A DNA stretch of 50,779 bases, taken from UBA9732 sp963606545 (GTDB lineage: Bacteria > Spirochaetota > Spirochaetia > Sphaerochaetales > Sphaerochaetaceae). The position numbers and the translations under genes were made by a program. The notes under the pieces are model-generated. The model was not told the origin of the DNA, did no database searches, and saw nothing but the letters and a program-made list of their open reading frames with translations. The stretch's first letter is position 1. Every line of letters starts with the position of its first letter. The DNA lies in the NCBI GenBank assembly GCA_963606545.1, contig CAVCYP010000006.1, forward strand, positions 1 to 50,779, in the 5' to 3' direction. This document shows, piece by piece, positions 8,465-15,553 of the stretch.

Positions 8465-9658
8465 ATGAGCAAAGCTTTAGAACTTGCAAGACATCTTGAG
8501 ACCTTGCACATCAACAACATGTACAAGAACGATTTCTATTGGACATGGGACAAGACAGACGAGGAACTTGATGCAATCTTTACTGTTGCTGATGCACTCA
8601 GAGACCTCAGAGAGCACAACAAGAGCACACGTATTTTTGATTCTGGTCTTGGAATTTCCATCTTCAGAGATAACTCAACTCGCACACGTTTCTCATTCGC
8701 AAGTGCATGTAACCTCCTTGGTCTTGAGGAACAGGTTCTTGACGAGAAAGTCAGCCAGATTGCCCACGGTGAAACTGTTCGTGAGACAGCAAACATGGTT
8801 TCCTTCATGGCAGACGTTGTTGGTATTCGTGATGACATGTTCATTGGCGAAGGCCACAAGTATCAGAAGACATTTATTGATGCCTGCGAATATGGCTACC
8901 GCCACGGTATCCTTGAGCAGAGACCAACCCTTGTTAACCTCCAGTGTGATGTTGACCACCCAACCCAGTGCATGGCTGACATGCTTCATGTCATCCACCA
9001 GTTTGGTGGCGTAGAGAATCTCAAGGGCAAGAAAGTTGCAATGACATGGGCCTACAGCCCATCTTACGGCAAGCCACTGAGCGTTCCACAGGGTGTTATT
9101 GGTCTGTTTACAAGATTTGGTATGGACGTAACTCTTGCTCATCCAGAAGGTTACGAAGTTATGCCAGAGTGCATTGAGATTGCAAAGAAGAACGCAGCTG
9201 CAACCGGCGGTTCCTTCAAGCAGTGCAACAGCATGGACGAAGCTTTCAAGGATGCAGATATTGTTTATCCAAAGAGCTGGGCTCCATTCGCAGCTATGGA
9301 AGAGAGAACAAAGCTCTACCAGGCTGGCGACAAGGCTGGTATTGATGCTCTTGAGAAGAAGCTCCTTGCACAGAACGCAGAGCACAAAGACTGGACCTGC
9401 TCAGAAGAGAAGATGAGGCTCACAAAAGACGGTAAGGCTCTCTATCTCCACTGCCTCCCAGCTGACATCACTGGTCTTTCCTGTAAGGAAGGCGAGGTTG
9501 ACAACTCCGTATTTGATCGCTACCTCGATCCTCTTTACAAGCAGGCTTCTTACAAGCCATACGTCATTGCAGCAATGATTTTCATGTCCAAGGTTAAGGA
9601 TCCTGTAAAGGCTCTCATGACTCTTGACGCTGCTGACAACCTTCGCAAGCTTTACTAA
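8465..9658 (+). CDS. ygeW: Knotted carbamoyltransferase YgeW
   Basis: A member of the aspartate/ornithine carbamoyltransferase superfamily. The carbamoyl-phosphate loop STRTR is at residues 71-75 (context FRDNSTRTRFSFA), the HPTQCMADM motif is in the middle, and HCLPADI is near the C-terminus. The length (397 aa) matches the YgeW family, whose substrate is not aspartate or ornithine and remains unassigned. AGGAGA lies nine bases before the start. It is the last gene of the cluster and is followed by a terminator. With the amidohydrolases upstream it may close a route that yields carbamoyl phosphate and ATP from purine breakdown, although no carbamate kinase gene is present in the window. Confidence 0.92.
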   Translation: MSKALELARHLETLHINNMYKNDFYWTWDKTDEELDAIFTVADALRDLREHNKSTRIFDSGLGISIFRDNSTRTRFSFASACNLLGLEEQVLDEKVSQIAHGETVRETANMVSFMADVVGIRDDMFIGEGHKYQKTFIDACEYGYRHGILEQRPTLVNLQCDVDHPTQCMADMLHVIHQFGGVENLKGKKVAMTWAYSPSYGKPLSVPQGVIGLFTRFGMDVTLAHPEGYEVMPECIEIAKKNAAATGGSFKQCNSMDEAFKDADIVYPKSWAPFAAMEERTKLYQAGDKAGIDALEKKLLAQNAEHKDWTCSEEKMRLTKDGKALYLHCLPADITGLSCKEGEVDNSVFDRYLDPLYKQASYKPYVIAAMIFMSKVKDPVKALMTLDAADNLRKLY

Positions 9659-9680
9659 TTCCTAGTAATTTGCTACTTAC

Positions 9681-9715
9681 AAGGGCTACATCTTCTTGGT
9701 GTGGCCCTTTTTTTT
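9681..9715 (+). terminator. Rho-independent terminator after ygeW
   Basis: AAGGGCTACA pairs with TGTGGCCCTT around a 9-base loop (one G-U pair), and a run of eight T follows. It closes the purine cluster. Confidence 0.9.
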
Positions 9716-9826
9716 AAAAAAATTCAAAAATTTTTTAAAAAAGTTAAGCAATTTGATACTTTCAATTTGTATTACTTAATGAAGGCGTTTTTTTTCTGAG
9801 CAAAACTCGGGCGCCTAGGAGGTAAT

Positions 9827-10801
9827 ATGAAGGAGAAAGTTTTTATCGCATTACTCGCACTTATCCTAGCTATAACGCTGGCCAGTTGCGAGCACGAAAT
9901 GAACTCGCAGAAAGCAAGCCTTACCGTCAAGCTGGAAAACGAGACCGCCAAAACCATCATGCCAAAGCAAAACCTGCTAAGCATAGCCCGATACTCCGTA
10001 GAGGGCTCTGGTCCTAATGGCACAGGCTTTTCGCCTGTGTATGGAGAAAATGCAGAGGTATCGGTTTCAGAGCTGACGCCGGGCAGTTGGACTATCACGG
10101 CGCGGGCGTATAATGCGGAGGGGATGGAGCTGGCGCAGGGGACGTCAAGTTGTACGCTGGAGCGTGGAGAGAACAATGTGACCGTGGTGCTGGATACCAT
10201 TCCGGGAACTGGTACGGCGCAGATTGCGTTTACGTGGGAGGATACAATTTCTTCCTGCTCAACAATTAAGATAACTGCCACGTTTGAATCGGATAGCGGG
10301 GTGAAGATTACAAACGAAAAGAACGTTAACACGAGCGAGAAGAAGACAACTATCACGCAAAGTTTGGCTGCGGGCTCGTATGTTGTGAAGGTGCAGGTCA
10401 CAGATGCAAGTGGGAAGATTGCCCTTGGTGCTGCCGAGGCGCTACGTATTGTAGACAAAACGCAGTCCATTGGGGTGATTACGCTTGCAAGTGTGGGCTC
10501 TGGAGGCGCTATTGCTATTGAGAATAATGTGGCAACGCCCATGCAAATCTACATAGACTACACGCCAAAGGTTCCAGTGGTAGGGCAGACGGTGACGCTC
10601 AAGGTTAACTGGAATGAACTTCCTGTTGGAGTTTCAAGCAGTGATCTCAAGTTCCAGTGGTACAAGGATGGCGTGCTGGCTAAGGTTGGAAGTTCTACCT
10701 ACACGCTTACCGCGGAGAAGGGTATTCATAGGTATGATGCTATTGTGACAAACGCGTTGAAGGGCTCTACTTCTAGTGCAACGGTGACTTTGAATTTGTG
10801 A
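9827..10801 (+). CDS. Secreted lipoprotein with a C-terminal Ig-like domain
   Basis: A 324-aa cell-envelope lipoprotein. The signal peptide has a hydrophobic core and lipobox LASC with the lipidated Cys at residue 21. The middle is made of beta-rich segments of a cell-adhesion type, and the last 90 residues look like an Ig/PKD module (FQWYKDGVL, then YTLTAEKG and a closing TSSATVTLNL). AGGAGG at 9817-9822 sets the start. The gene is flanked by the ygeW terminator and by a convergent tcdA. Part of it (about 10,081-10,140) is roughly two-thirds G+C, clearly richer than its neighbours, which may reflect horizontal transfer or weak codon selection. The function is not recognised; surface display is inferred. 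Confidence 0.75.
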   Translation: MKEKVFIALLALILAITLASCEHEMNSQKASLTVKLENETAKTIMPKQNLLSIARYSVEGSGPNGTGFSPVYGENAEVSVSELTPGSWTITARAYNAEGMELAQGTSSCTLERGENNVTVVLDTIPGTGTAQIAFTWEDTISSCSTIKITATFESDSGVKITNEKNVNTSEKKTTITQSLAAGSYVVKVQVTDASGKIALGAAEALRIVDKTQSIGVITLASVGSGGAIAIENNVATPMQIYIDYTPKVPVVGQTVTLKVNWNELPVGVSSSDLKFQWYKDGVLAKVGSSTYTLTAEKGIHRYDAIVTNALKGSTSSATVTLNL

Positions 10802-10824
10802 TTTTGATTGTGGCTGAGCTCTGA

Positions 10825-11556
10825 TTAGGGGTTCATTGGCGTAGGTAGAAGCTGATTTAAAGCTAAGTGGGCAAGATTTAGACCAAAGATTCCGGTTAGT
10901 GTTGGGAGGCTACCAAGGACCTTTTGGTTTCCATCTTGACCGTACTGAAAGTCAACTTCCTCAGGGGAAAATACAACCTGTATGCCTTTTCCAACGCCTT
11001 GCTTGCGTAGTCTTGTGCGTACTTGCTTGGCAAGTGGGCAACCGTGGGTTTTCATTAAATCTCCAGTTTGCACAAGGGATGGGTCTTTTCTCAGAGCAGC
11101 CCCCATTGAAGCCACAACAGGGATGTTGTGGGTGTAGCAATATTTAAGAAGGAGGCATTTTGAAGGAACACTGTCTATGGCATCAATAATAAGGTCAGGA
11201 AGCCGTCCTTGAGAATTTGGAGTCATAATGGCTTCAATGTTGGATTCATCCAAGAAAATTGGCATTGTTTCAACGTTGGTATGACCTTCAATATCATGGA
11301 CTCTGGCTTTAGCTACATCAACTTTGAGTTGGCCAACGGTGGATTCTAGGGCAACTAGCTGGCGGTTAATATTGGAATATTCAACCCGGTCAAAATCTAC
11401 TAACCGGAAAGAGCCAATGCCACTTCTAGCTAGTGCTTCTAAGCAAAAAGAACCTACCGCGCCAACTCCTACCAAGACAACAAATTTGTCCTGTAGTGAG
11501 TTTACAGCTTCTTCCCCAAGGAATCGGCTAATTCGTAAGAGTTTGCGCTTGTCCAT
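10825..11556 (-). CDS. tcdA: tRNA threonylcarbamoyladenosine dehydratase TcdA (ThiF/E1-like)
   Basis: An ATP-dependent enzyme that cyclises t6A37 of tRNA to ct6A. It has the E1-like Rossmann nucleotide loop GVGAVGS near residue 32, the LVDFDRVEYSNINRQ adenylation motif, and a DLIIDAIDSV segment characteristic of this family. The protein is 243 aa, within the normal range. It converges on the lipoprotein gene and overlaps the upstream TatD-type gene by 29 nt, so the two are translated together. tsaD, which makes the t6A substrate, is encoded 2.6 kb away on the other strand. Confidence 0.9.
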   Translation of the reverse strand: MDKRKLLRISRFLGEEAVNSLQDKFVVLVGVGAVGSFCLEALARSGIGSFRLVDFDRVEYSNINRQLVALESTVGQLKVDVAKARVHDIEGHTNVETMPIFLDESNIEAIMTPNSQGRLPDLIIDAIDSVPSKCLLLKYCYTHNIPVVASMGAALRKDPSLVQTGDLMKTHGCPLAKQVRTRLRKQGVGKGIQVVFSPEEVDFQYGQDGNQKVLGSLPTLTGIFGLNLAHLALNQLLPTPMNP

Positions 11557-12187
11557 AGCAGTGCTCCTTTAAATGTTCAACAGTCCAGCCTAGTTGTTTG
11601 GCACAGTTTGTGTAATGGGCTTCTAGGAGCGTATTATACTGTGTTTGGTTATTTCCTTCATAGTCCGTTTCAAGGACAAAACGTGGATGTACGCTTGCAA
11701 GGGCCTGTAGCCTTTCAGCTGCTCGTGGACCTACACTCACAAAGACGCCCAACCTAAAGAGAAGCTTTGCCGTTTCTATTGAGCCCGTGAAGCCGTGCCA
11801 GATAGTTCTCCAGGGTGCAAGGTTAACTTGTTTTAGAATGCTTATTGTACGATCGGTGGCTTGAACGCTGTGGATAGTGACAATTTTGTTATTGTTCTTA
11901 GCATATTGGAGCATTGTTAGGAGGTTTTTCTCCTGTTCTTCTAGGCTTAGAACTTCTTTAAACCGTTTATCTAGCCCAACTTCTCCTAGTTGAAGCTCTG
12001 GTTTGTTAAGGTTCTGAAGTAGTTCTTCCTGCCTTTGAAAGGTCCAATATTGGGGAAGAAGGCCTTGACTGTAGAGAAAAGTCTGATTTTCAAGTGCTGG
12101 TGGCTGTGGTTTAGCCGTACAGTAAATGGAATTTGGTGAAGGAAAATGGCAATGAAAATCAACAAAGGGAAGGTCAACCATGACCAT
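11528..12187 (-). CDS. TatD-family metal-dependent hydrolase
   Basis: A short (219 aa) member of the TatD deoxyribonuclease/amidohydrolase group. Visible motifs are the N-terminal DFHCHFP metal pair, GEVGLD, TIHSV, WHGFTGS and LETD, in the correct order for the TIM-barrel metal site. TatD proteins are usually 255-265 aa; this one lacks part of the region after the first motif. The start could be ATG 12187 or ATG 12181; neither has a strong ribosome site. Its end overlaps tcdA. Whether it is a nuclease or a hydrolase of another substrate cannot be told from sequence. Confidence 0.75.
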   Translation of the reverse strand: MVMVDLPFVDFHCHFPSPNSIYCTAKPQPPALENQTFLYSQGLLPQYWTFQRQEELLQNLNKPELQLGEVGLDKRFKEVLSLEEQEKNLLTMLQYAKNNNKIVTIHSVQATDRTISILKQVNLAPWRTIWHGFTGSIETAKLLFRLGVFVSVGPRAAERLQALASVHPRFVLETDYEGNNQTQYNTLLEAHYTNCAKQLGWTVEHLKEHCYGQAQTLTN

Positions 12188-12244
12188 AGATTATCAGTTT
12201 TGGTTTCATAAAACCAGTGGTAGTACAGGGAGATTTGATTTACA

Positions 12245-12877
12245 ATGATTGCAATGCAGAGGTTTAAGACCTGTTTCTTAGTTTTAATTCTCATTTGTCT
12301 TTTTGGAGGCTTTGCTTTTGCCACGTTTGATGCAAGGCTAGGAGTATCGGGGTATGGAGGAGCTGCGTTTTGCTTTCCTACTGCGGATTATCTGAAAACT
12401 TATCCGGGTAATGATAGCGTTGCCATGCCGGCTTTCAGGCTCAGTGGCAGTTATGCTCTGGATGTTGAGCTGTTGCAACTGCGCTTTGGGGATGAAAATT
12501 GGGCCGCCTTTTGTGGCTTTGGATTTTCGTATGTGGGAGTGAGCCAGTCTATTGCCTATGGAGCCAGCCTGCTGAGGCCGTATAATGGGCTAGGGGGCTT
12601 TGTTCAGTTTGGAGGCGACTTTAACGAGTTCTTCAGCCTGGCTTTGCTTTTTAGAGCTTTGTATTGCAATTTTCCAAATGTTAATCAAGTCTTTATGGCG
12701 TATGAAATTGAAGCTGTTCCAAACTTTAAGCTTGCAAGTTTTGGAGCTCTTGACATTTCCCTTGTCTCTCCCCTCACTACCTCAATTAAAGCAGATGCCA
12801 TCACGTTGCGTCTGTCCTGTGGGGTGAAGATAGCTTTCTCGTTTAGTAGATTGTTGAGTAAGGAAAAGGGGGTGTGA
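12245..12877 (+). CDS. Small secreted, probably outer-membrane barrel-like protein
   Basis: A 210-aa protein of unknown function. A signal peptide ends near residue 27 (FAFA before TFDARLG). The rest alternates aromatic and small residues with glycine-rich turns, as in small beta-barrels, for example FVQFGGDFNEFFSLALLF. ATG 12245 is preferred because GGGAG lies 12 bases before it; ATG 12254 is the alternative. It is immediately followed by the caspase-fold lipoprotein gene, and the two probably form one transcript. No family was recognised. Confidence 0.6.
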   Translation: MIAMQRFKTCFLVLILICLFGGFAFATFDARLGVSGYGGAAFCFPTADYLKTYPGNDSVAMPAFRLSGSYALDVELLQLRFGDENWAAFCGFGFSYVGVSQSIAYGASLLRPYNGLGGFVQFGGDFNEFFSLALLFRALYCNFPNVNQVFMAYEIEAVPNFKLASFGALDISLVSPLTTSIKADAITLRLSCGVKIAFSFSRLLSKEKGV

Positions 12878-12879
12878 AG

Positions 12880-13863
12880 ATGCGCAAAAGTATTATTTTA
12901 ATTGCAGTTTTTTGCCTAGCCCTTGCCTTTGGTCTTTGCTCTTGCGAGCTTGATTTAAATCAACCAGCTTTTACCAAAATTAACGTTTTAGTGTATGGTA
13001 ATGACTACAATGAAGCTTATTACAATGGTCAAAAGATTCCCAAACTGCGTGGTACCATCAATGATGCAACTCAAGTGGGGCTTGCCCTTGAAGCTTTGGC
13101 GGCTAAAGCCAACCTAGAATGTGATATAACTTATGTCACAGGCAAAAATTACAAAGTAAAAGGTCAGTATTCAGAAGCTATAGCGTACGTTCCAGAATCC
13201 AAAAGTGATCATGATACCACCAAAGCTCATTTCAGGTCTTTGATGAAGGACTTGGCTAATGATTGTACCAACTCTGAGCTTACAATCATTTATTTCAGTT
13301 GTCACGGCTTAAACGAAAGGATTTTTCCCTCCAAAGATCAATACGGTGAAAAATCTGAAACCTCGTTTGCCATGTGCGCAAACAGCTCCGTAGCAAAAGA
13401 ATGTGAATTTTATACCCATGAGGAATTTAAGGCAGATTTGGCTCAAATCAAAGGCGCCAAAGTTGTCTTTGCTGACGTCTGTTACTCCGGTGGTTTAGTT
13501 GAAAGCAGCCACGTGGCGGTTAACCCAAATGAATATGAAGACATTGATGCCACCTCTCTTTTTTGGAACTACAAAGTCAATCAAGACCCCAACACGTTCA
13601 TTCTTACCGCCTGCAGATACTATGAGCAATCCTACGAAACCTCTGATCACGGACAGTTTACCACTGTCCTTCTTGATGCTCTTGGTTGGAATGAAGAAGC
13701 TCAAGCAATAACTACGCCCGTGGCTCTTTGCTCAGATGGCCACACGCTGACCTTCTTTGGCGTTTGCCAGTATGTAGTCAAAAACAACAAAAGCTCCACC
13801 ACTTGTACCCAAAATCCTATGTTGTCCAACGCCAGTAATGACATAATTTTATTTACTATATAA
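12880..13863 (+). CDS. Caspase-fold (C14-like) surface lipoprotein
   Basis: A cysteine peptidase of the caspase/metacaspase clan anchored as a lipoprotein. The lipobox LCSC puts the lipidated residue at Cys22. The catalytic dyad is visible: His142 in YFSCHGLN and Cys201 in VVFADVCYSGG, each after a hydrophobic strand as in the clan CD fold. The frame also has a GTG start at 12874, but ATG 12880 follows the AAGGGGG ribosome site and gives a better signal peptide. The upstream gene ends just before it. Specificity, activation and targets are unknown. Similar proteins occur as isolated enzymes in bacteria, and no toxin, effector or partner is adjacent apart from the barrel-like protein. Confidence 0.8.
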   Translation: MRKSIILIAVFCLALAFGLCSCELDLNQPAFTKINVLVYGNDYNEAYYNGQKIPKLRGTINDATQVGLALEALAAKANLECDITYVTGKNYKVKGQYSEAIAYVPESKSDHDTTKAHFRSLMKDLANDCTNSELTIIYFSCHGLNERIFPSKDQYGEKSETSFAMCANSSVAKECEFYTHEEFKADLAQIKGAKVVFADVCYSGGLVESSHVAVNPNEYEDIDATSLFWNYKVNQDPNTFILTACRYYEQSYETSDHGQFTTVLLDALGWNEEAQAITTPVALCSDGHTLTFFGVCQYVVKNNKSSTTCTQNPMLSNASNDIILFTI

Positions 13864-13929
13864 AGGATTTGTCCTAAGCAGTTGTCAATTGAGGTTGACT
13901 ATTTGAGATTGGAAATGTACCTTTAGAGC

Positions 13930-14166
13930 ATGAACAAAATCATGATTGTACCTAATGCAGAAGAGTTTTTCACCTCAAAGAAAAGCAAGCGAGGAGCTAA
14001 GGTGTATGGCATTCCGCTTTCCAAGGAAATTGCCTCTTATATTGATGACGCCGCCCCGCAAGCATGGCAACAAAGATTGGTTGATATGTTCTTTGCTGGT
14101 AAGTATTCGCCAATTTCTATGGATCCGGAAGATGATGAAATAGGCGACGAAGGCGAGGATTTCTAA
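13930..14166 (+). CDS. Small acidic-tailed protein coupled to tsaD
   Basis: A 78-aa protein of unknown function with a basic middle (KKSKRGAK) and a strongly acidic C-terminus (DPEDDEIGDEGEDF). The stop TAA at 14164-14166 overlaps the tsaD start by one base, so the two are probably translated together. There is no signal peptide or membrane segment. It is too short to assign. A role with TsaD is only suggested by position; its ribosome site is weak. Confidence 0.6.
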   Translation: MNKIMIVPNAEEFFTSKKSKRGAKVYGIPLSKEIASYIDDAAPQAWQQRLVDMFFAGKYSPISMDPEDDEIGDEGEDF

Positions 14167-15176
14167 TGCGTGTTTTGGGAATTGAAACCTCTTGCGACGA
14201 GTGTTCTGCTGCTGTTGTAGAGGATGGAAGAAATATACTTTCAAATGTAATTGCTACTCAAATTGAGCTGCATAGACCGTTTGACGGGGTTGTGCCAGAA
14301 TTGGCCTCCCGTCTTCATACGGAATGGATTTCCCAAGTTGTAAATGCTGCTCTTAAGCAGGCCAACCTGAAGGTGGAAGACCTTGATGCAATTGCAGCCA
14401 CTTCAAGACCTGGCCTTTTAGGTTCTCTTTTAGTTGGACTTAACTTTGCAAAGGGCATGGCCAGCGTCCTAAAAGTTCCGTTTATTGGCATTGATCATAT
14501 TAGGGCTCATCTATACGCTCCACAGATTGAACATCCGCTTGAGTATCCGTACTTAGGGGTTCTACTTTCTGGTGGGCATACCGTTATCTGTAAAGTAAAT
14601 AGCTATGACAGCATAGAGGTTTTGGGCACCACAATTGATGATGCTATTGGTGAGGCCTTTGACAAGGTTGCCAAGCACTACGGCCTGGGCTATCCCGGTG
14701 GCGTGATGATTGACCGCCTCTCCAAAAACGGGGACCCATACGCCTTCAAATTCTCCGGTCCCAAGATGGGTAAAGGTTTTCACCCGTACGACATCTCGTA
14801 CTCCGGCTTGAAAACGGCCGTCATCAATCAGCTCGATATTTTCTCCACTGGCAAGGAAGCAAGTCCTGAAAATATTGCTGCCTCGTTCCAACGAGTGGCA
14901 GTTGGTATGTTAATGAAAAGGGTAGAGAAGGCTCTTGAGGATACTGGACTTAAGAGAATATCGGCTGGAGGAGGAGTTGCGGCAAATTCGCTGGTGCGTA
15001 GCTCGCTTAAGGCGCTTGAAGAGAAGGGCTTTGAGGTATCGTTTCCAAGCCTTAAATTGTGTACTGATAACGGTGCAATGGTCGCTGGCTTGGGTTATAG
15101 GTATATTTCTGATGGTATCACATCAGATTACGCCATCACGGCGAGTGCTCGCGTTAGTGCGTTCAAGAAAGCATAA
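14166..15176 (+). CDS. tsaD: tRNA N6-adenosine threonylcarbamoyltransferase TsaD
   Basis: The catalytic subunit that transfers threonylcarbamoyl to A37 of ANN-decoding tRNAs. It has the N-terminal ASKHA motif GIETSCDECSAAV, the metal-binding HIRAH at residues 111-115, LLSGGHT, and the C-terminal ISAGGGVAANS and LCTDNGAMV motifs. Length 336 aa is typical. The start codon overlaps the stop of the small acidic protein. The last part is followed by a tRNA promoter, so its transcript may end in the tRNA region. Confidence 0.97.
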   Translation: MRVLGIETSCDECSAAVVEDGRNILSNVIATQIELHRPFDGVVPELASRLHTEWISQVVNAALKQANLKVEDLDAIAATSRPGLLGSLLVGLNFAKGMASVLKVPFIGIDHIRAHLYAPQIEHPLEYPYLGVLLSGGHTVICKVNSYDSIEVLGTTIDDAIGEAFDKVAKHYGLGYPGGVMIDRLSKNGDPYAFKFSGPKMGKGFHPYDISYSGLKTAVINQLDIFSTGKEASPENIAASFQRVAVGMLMKRVEKALEDTGLKRISAGGGVAANSLVRSSLKALEEKGFEVSFPSLKLCTDNGAMVAGLGYRYISDGITSDYAITASARVSAFKKA

Positions 15177-15182
15177 AACGTA

Positions 15183-15212
15183 TTGACAATAGCTCGGTTT
15201 TTTTAGTATGCT
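15183..15212 (+). promoter_or_regulatory. Sigma70-type promoter for the tRNA-Gln/tRNA-Glu unit
   Basis: TTGACA at 15183-15188 and TATGCT at 15207-15212, with an 18-bp spacer, upstream of the first tRNA at 15227. Confidence 0.75.
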
Positions 15213-15226
15213 CAATTCGTTCGTTT

Positions 15227-15297
15227 TGGGATGTAGTGTAATGGTAACACTGCAGATTCTGGTTCTGCCTTTGGGGGTTCGAATCCCTCCATCCCAG
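15227..15297 (+). tRNA. tRNA-Gln (anticodon CTG)
   Basis: A complete cloverleaf: the acceptor stem TGGGATG pairs with CATCCCA, the anticodon stem GCAGA/TCTGC closes a TTCTGGT loop with anticodon CTG, and a T arm with GGTTCGAAT is present. It begins with U1-A72, as bacterial tRNA-Gln does. CCA is not encoded. Confidence 0.95.
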
Positions 15298-15306
15298 TTC
15301 AAGGAT

Positions 15307-15378
15307 GGTTCCATCGTCTAGGGGTTAGGACGGGAGATTCTCAGTCTCTAAACAGGGGTTCGATTCCCCTTGGAACTA
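15307..15378 (+). tRNA. tRNA-Glu (anticodon CTC)
   Basis: The acceptor GGTTCCA pairs with TGGAACT (G1-U72 wobble). The anticodon stem GGAGA/TCTCT closes a TTCTCAG loop with anticodon CTC, and the T arm is AGGGGTTCGATTCCCCT. Nine bases separate it from tRNA-Gln. CCA is not encoded. Confidence 0.95.
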
Positions 15379-15384
15379 AACGTT

Positions 15385-15413
15385 AGGCAACCTTCAAAAG
15401 GTTGCCTTTTTTT
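15385..15413 (+). terminator. Rho-independent terminator after the tRNAs
   Basis: A perfect 10-bp stem AGGCAACCTT/AAGGTTGCCT with a short loop, followed by a run of T. Confidence 0.95.
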
Positions 15414-15553
15414 GTAGCTTTGCATCGTATACTGCGTTGCTGAGCTTGGGCCGTACAGAAAAGTATTGTCCCGCGCTTGCTGCCTTGTTTACAATGCAAA
15501 TCTCTGCGAAACAATGTTTGTGTCGCTGACTGCGTTTATTTGTGGAGGAAAAA

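Noticed and set aside
8693..9385. A 230-aa frame antisense to ygeW
   Set aside because: The ygeW protein is a complete, conserved family member; the antisense frame arises from its regular codon pattern.
9772..10542. A 256-aa frame antisense to the Ig-like lipoprotein
   Set aside because: It overlaps a gene with a clear signal peptide, lipobox and ribosome site, and its translation shows no recognisable family.
11986..12324. A 112-aa minus-strand frame with a hydrophobic middle, near the TatD-type gene
   Set aside because: It overlaps the 5' end of both the TatD-type gene and the barrel-like gene, has no good ribosome site, and is in a different frame from the conserved protein.
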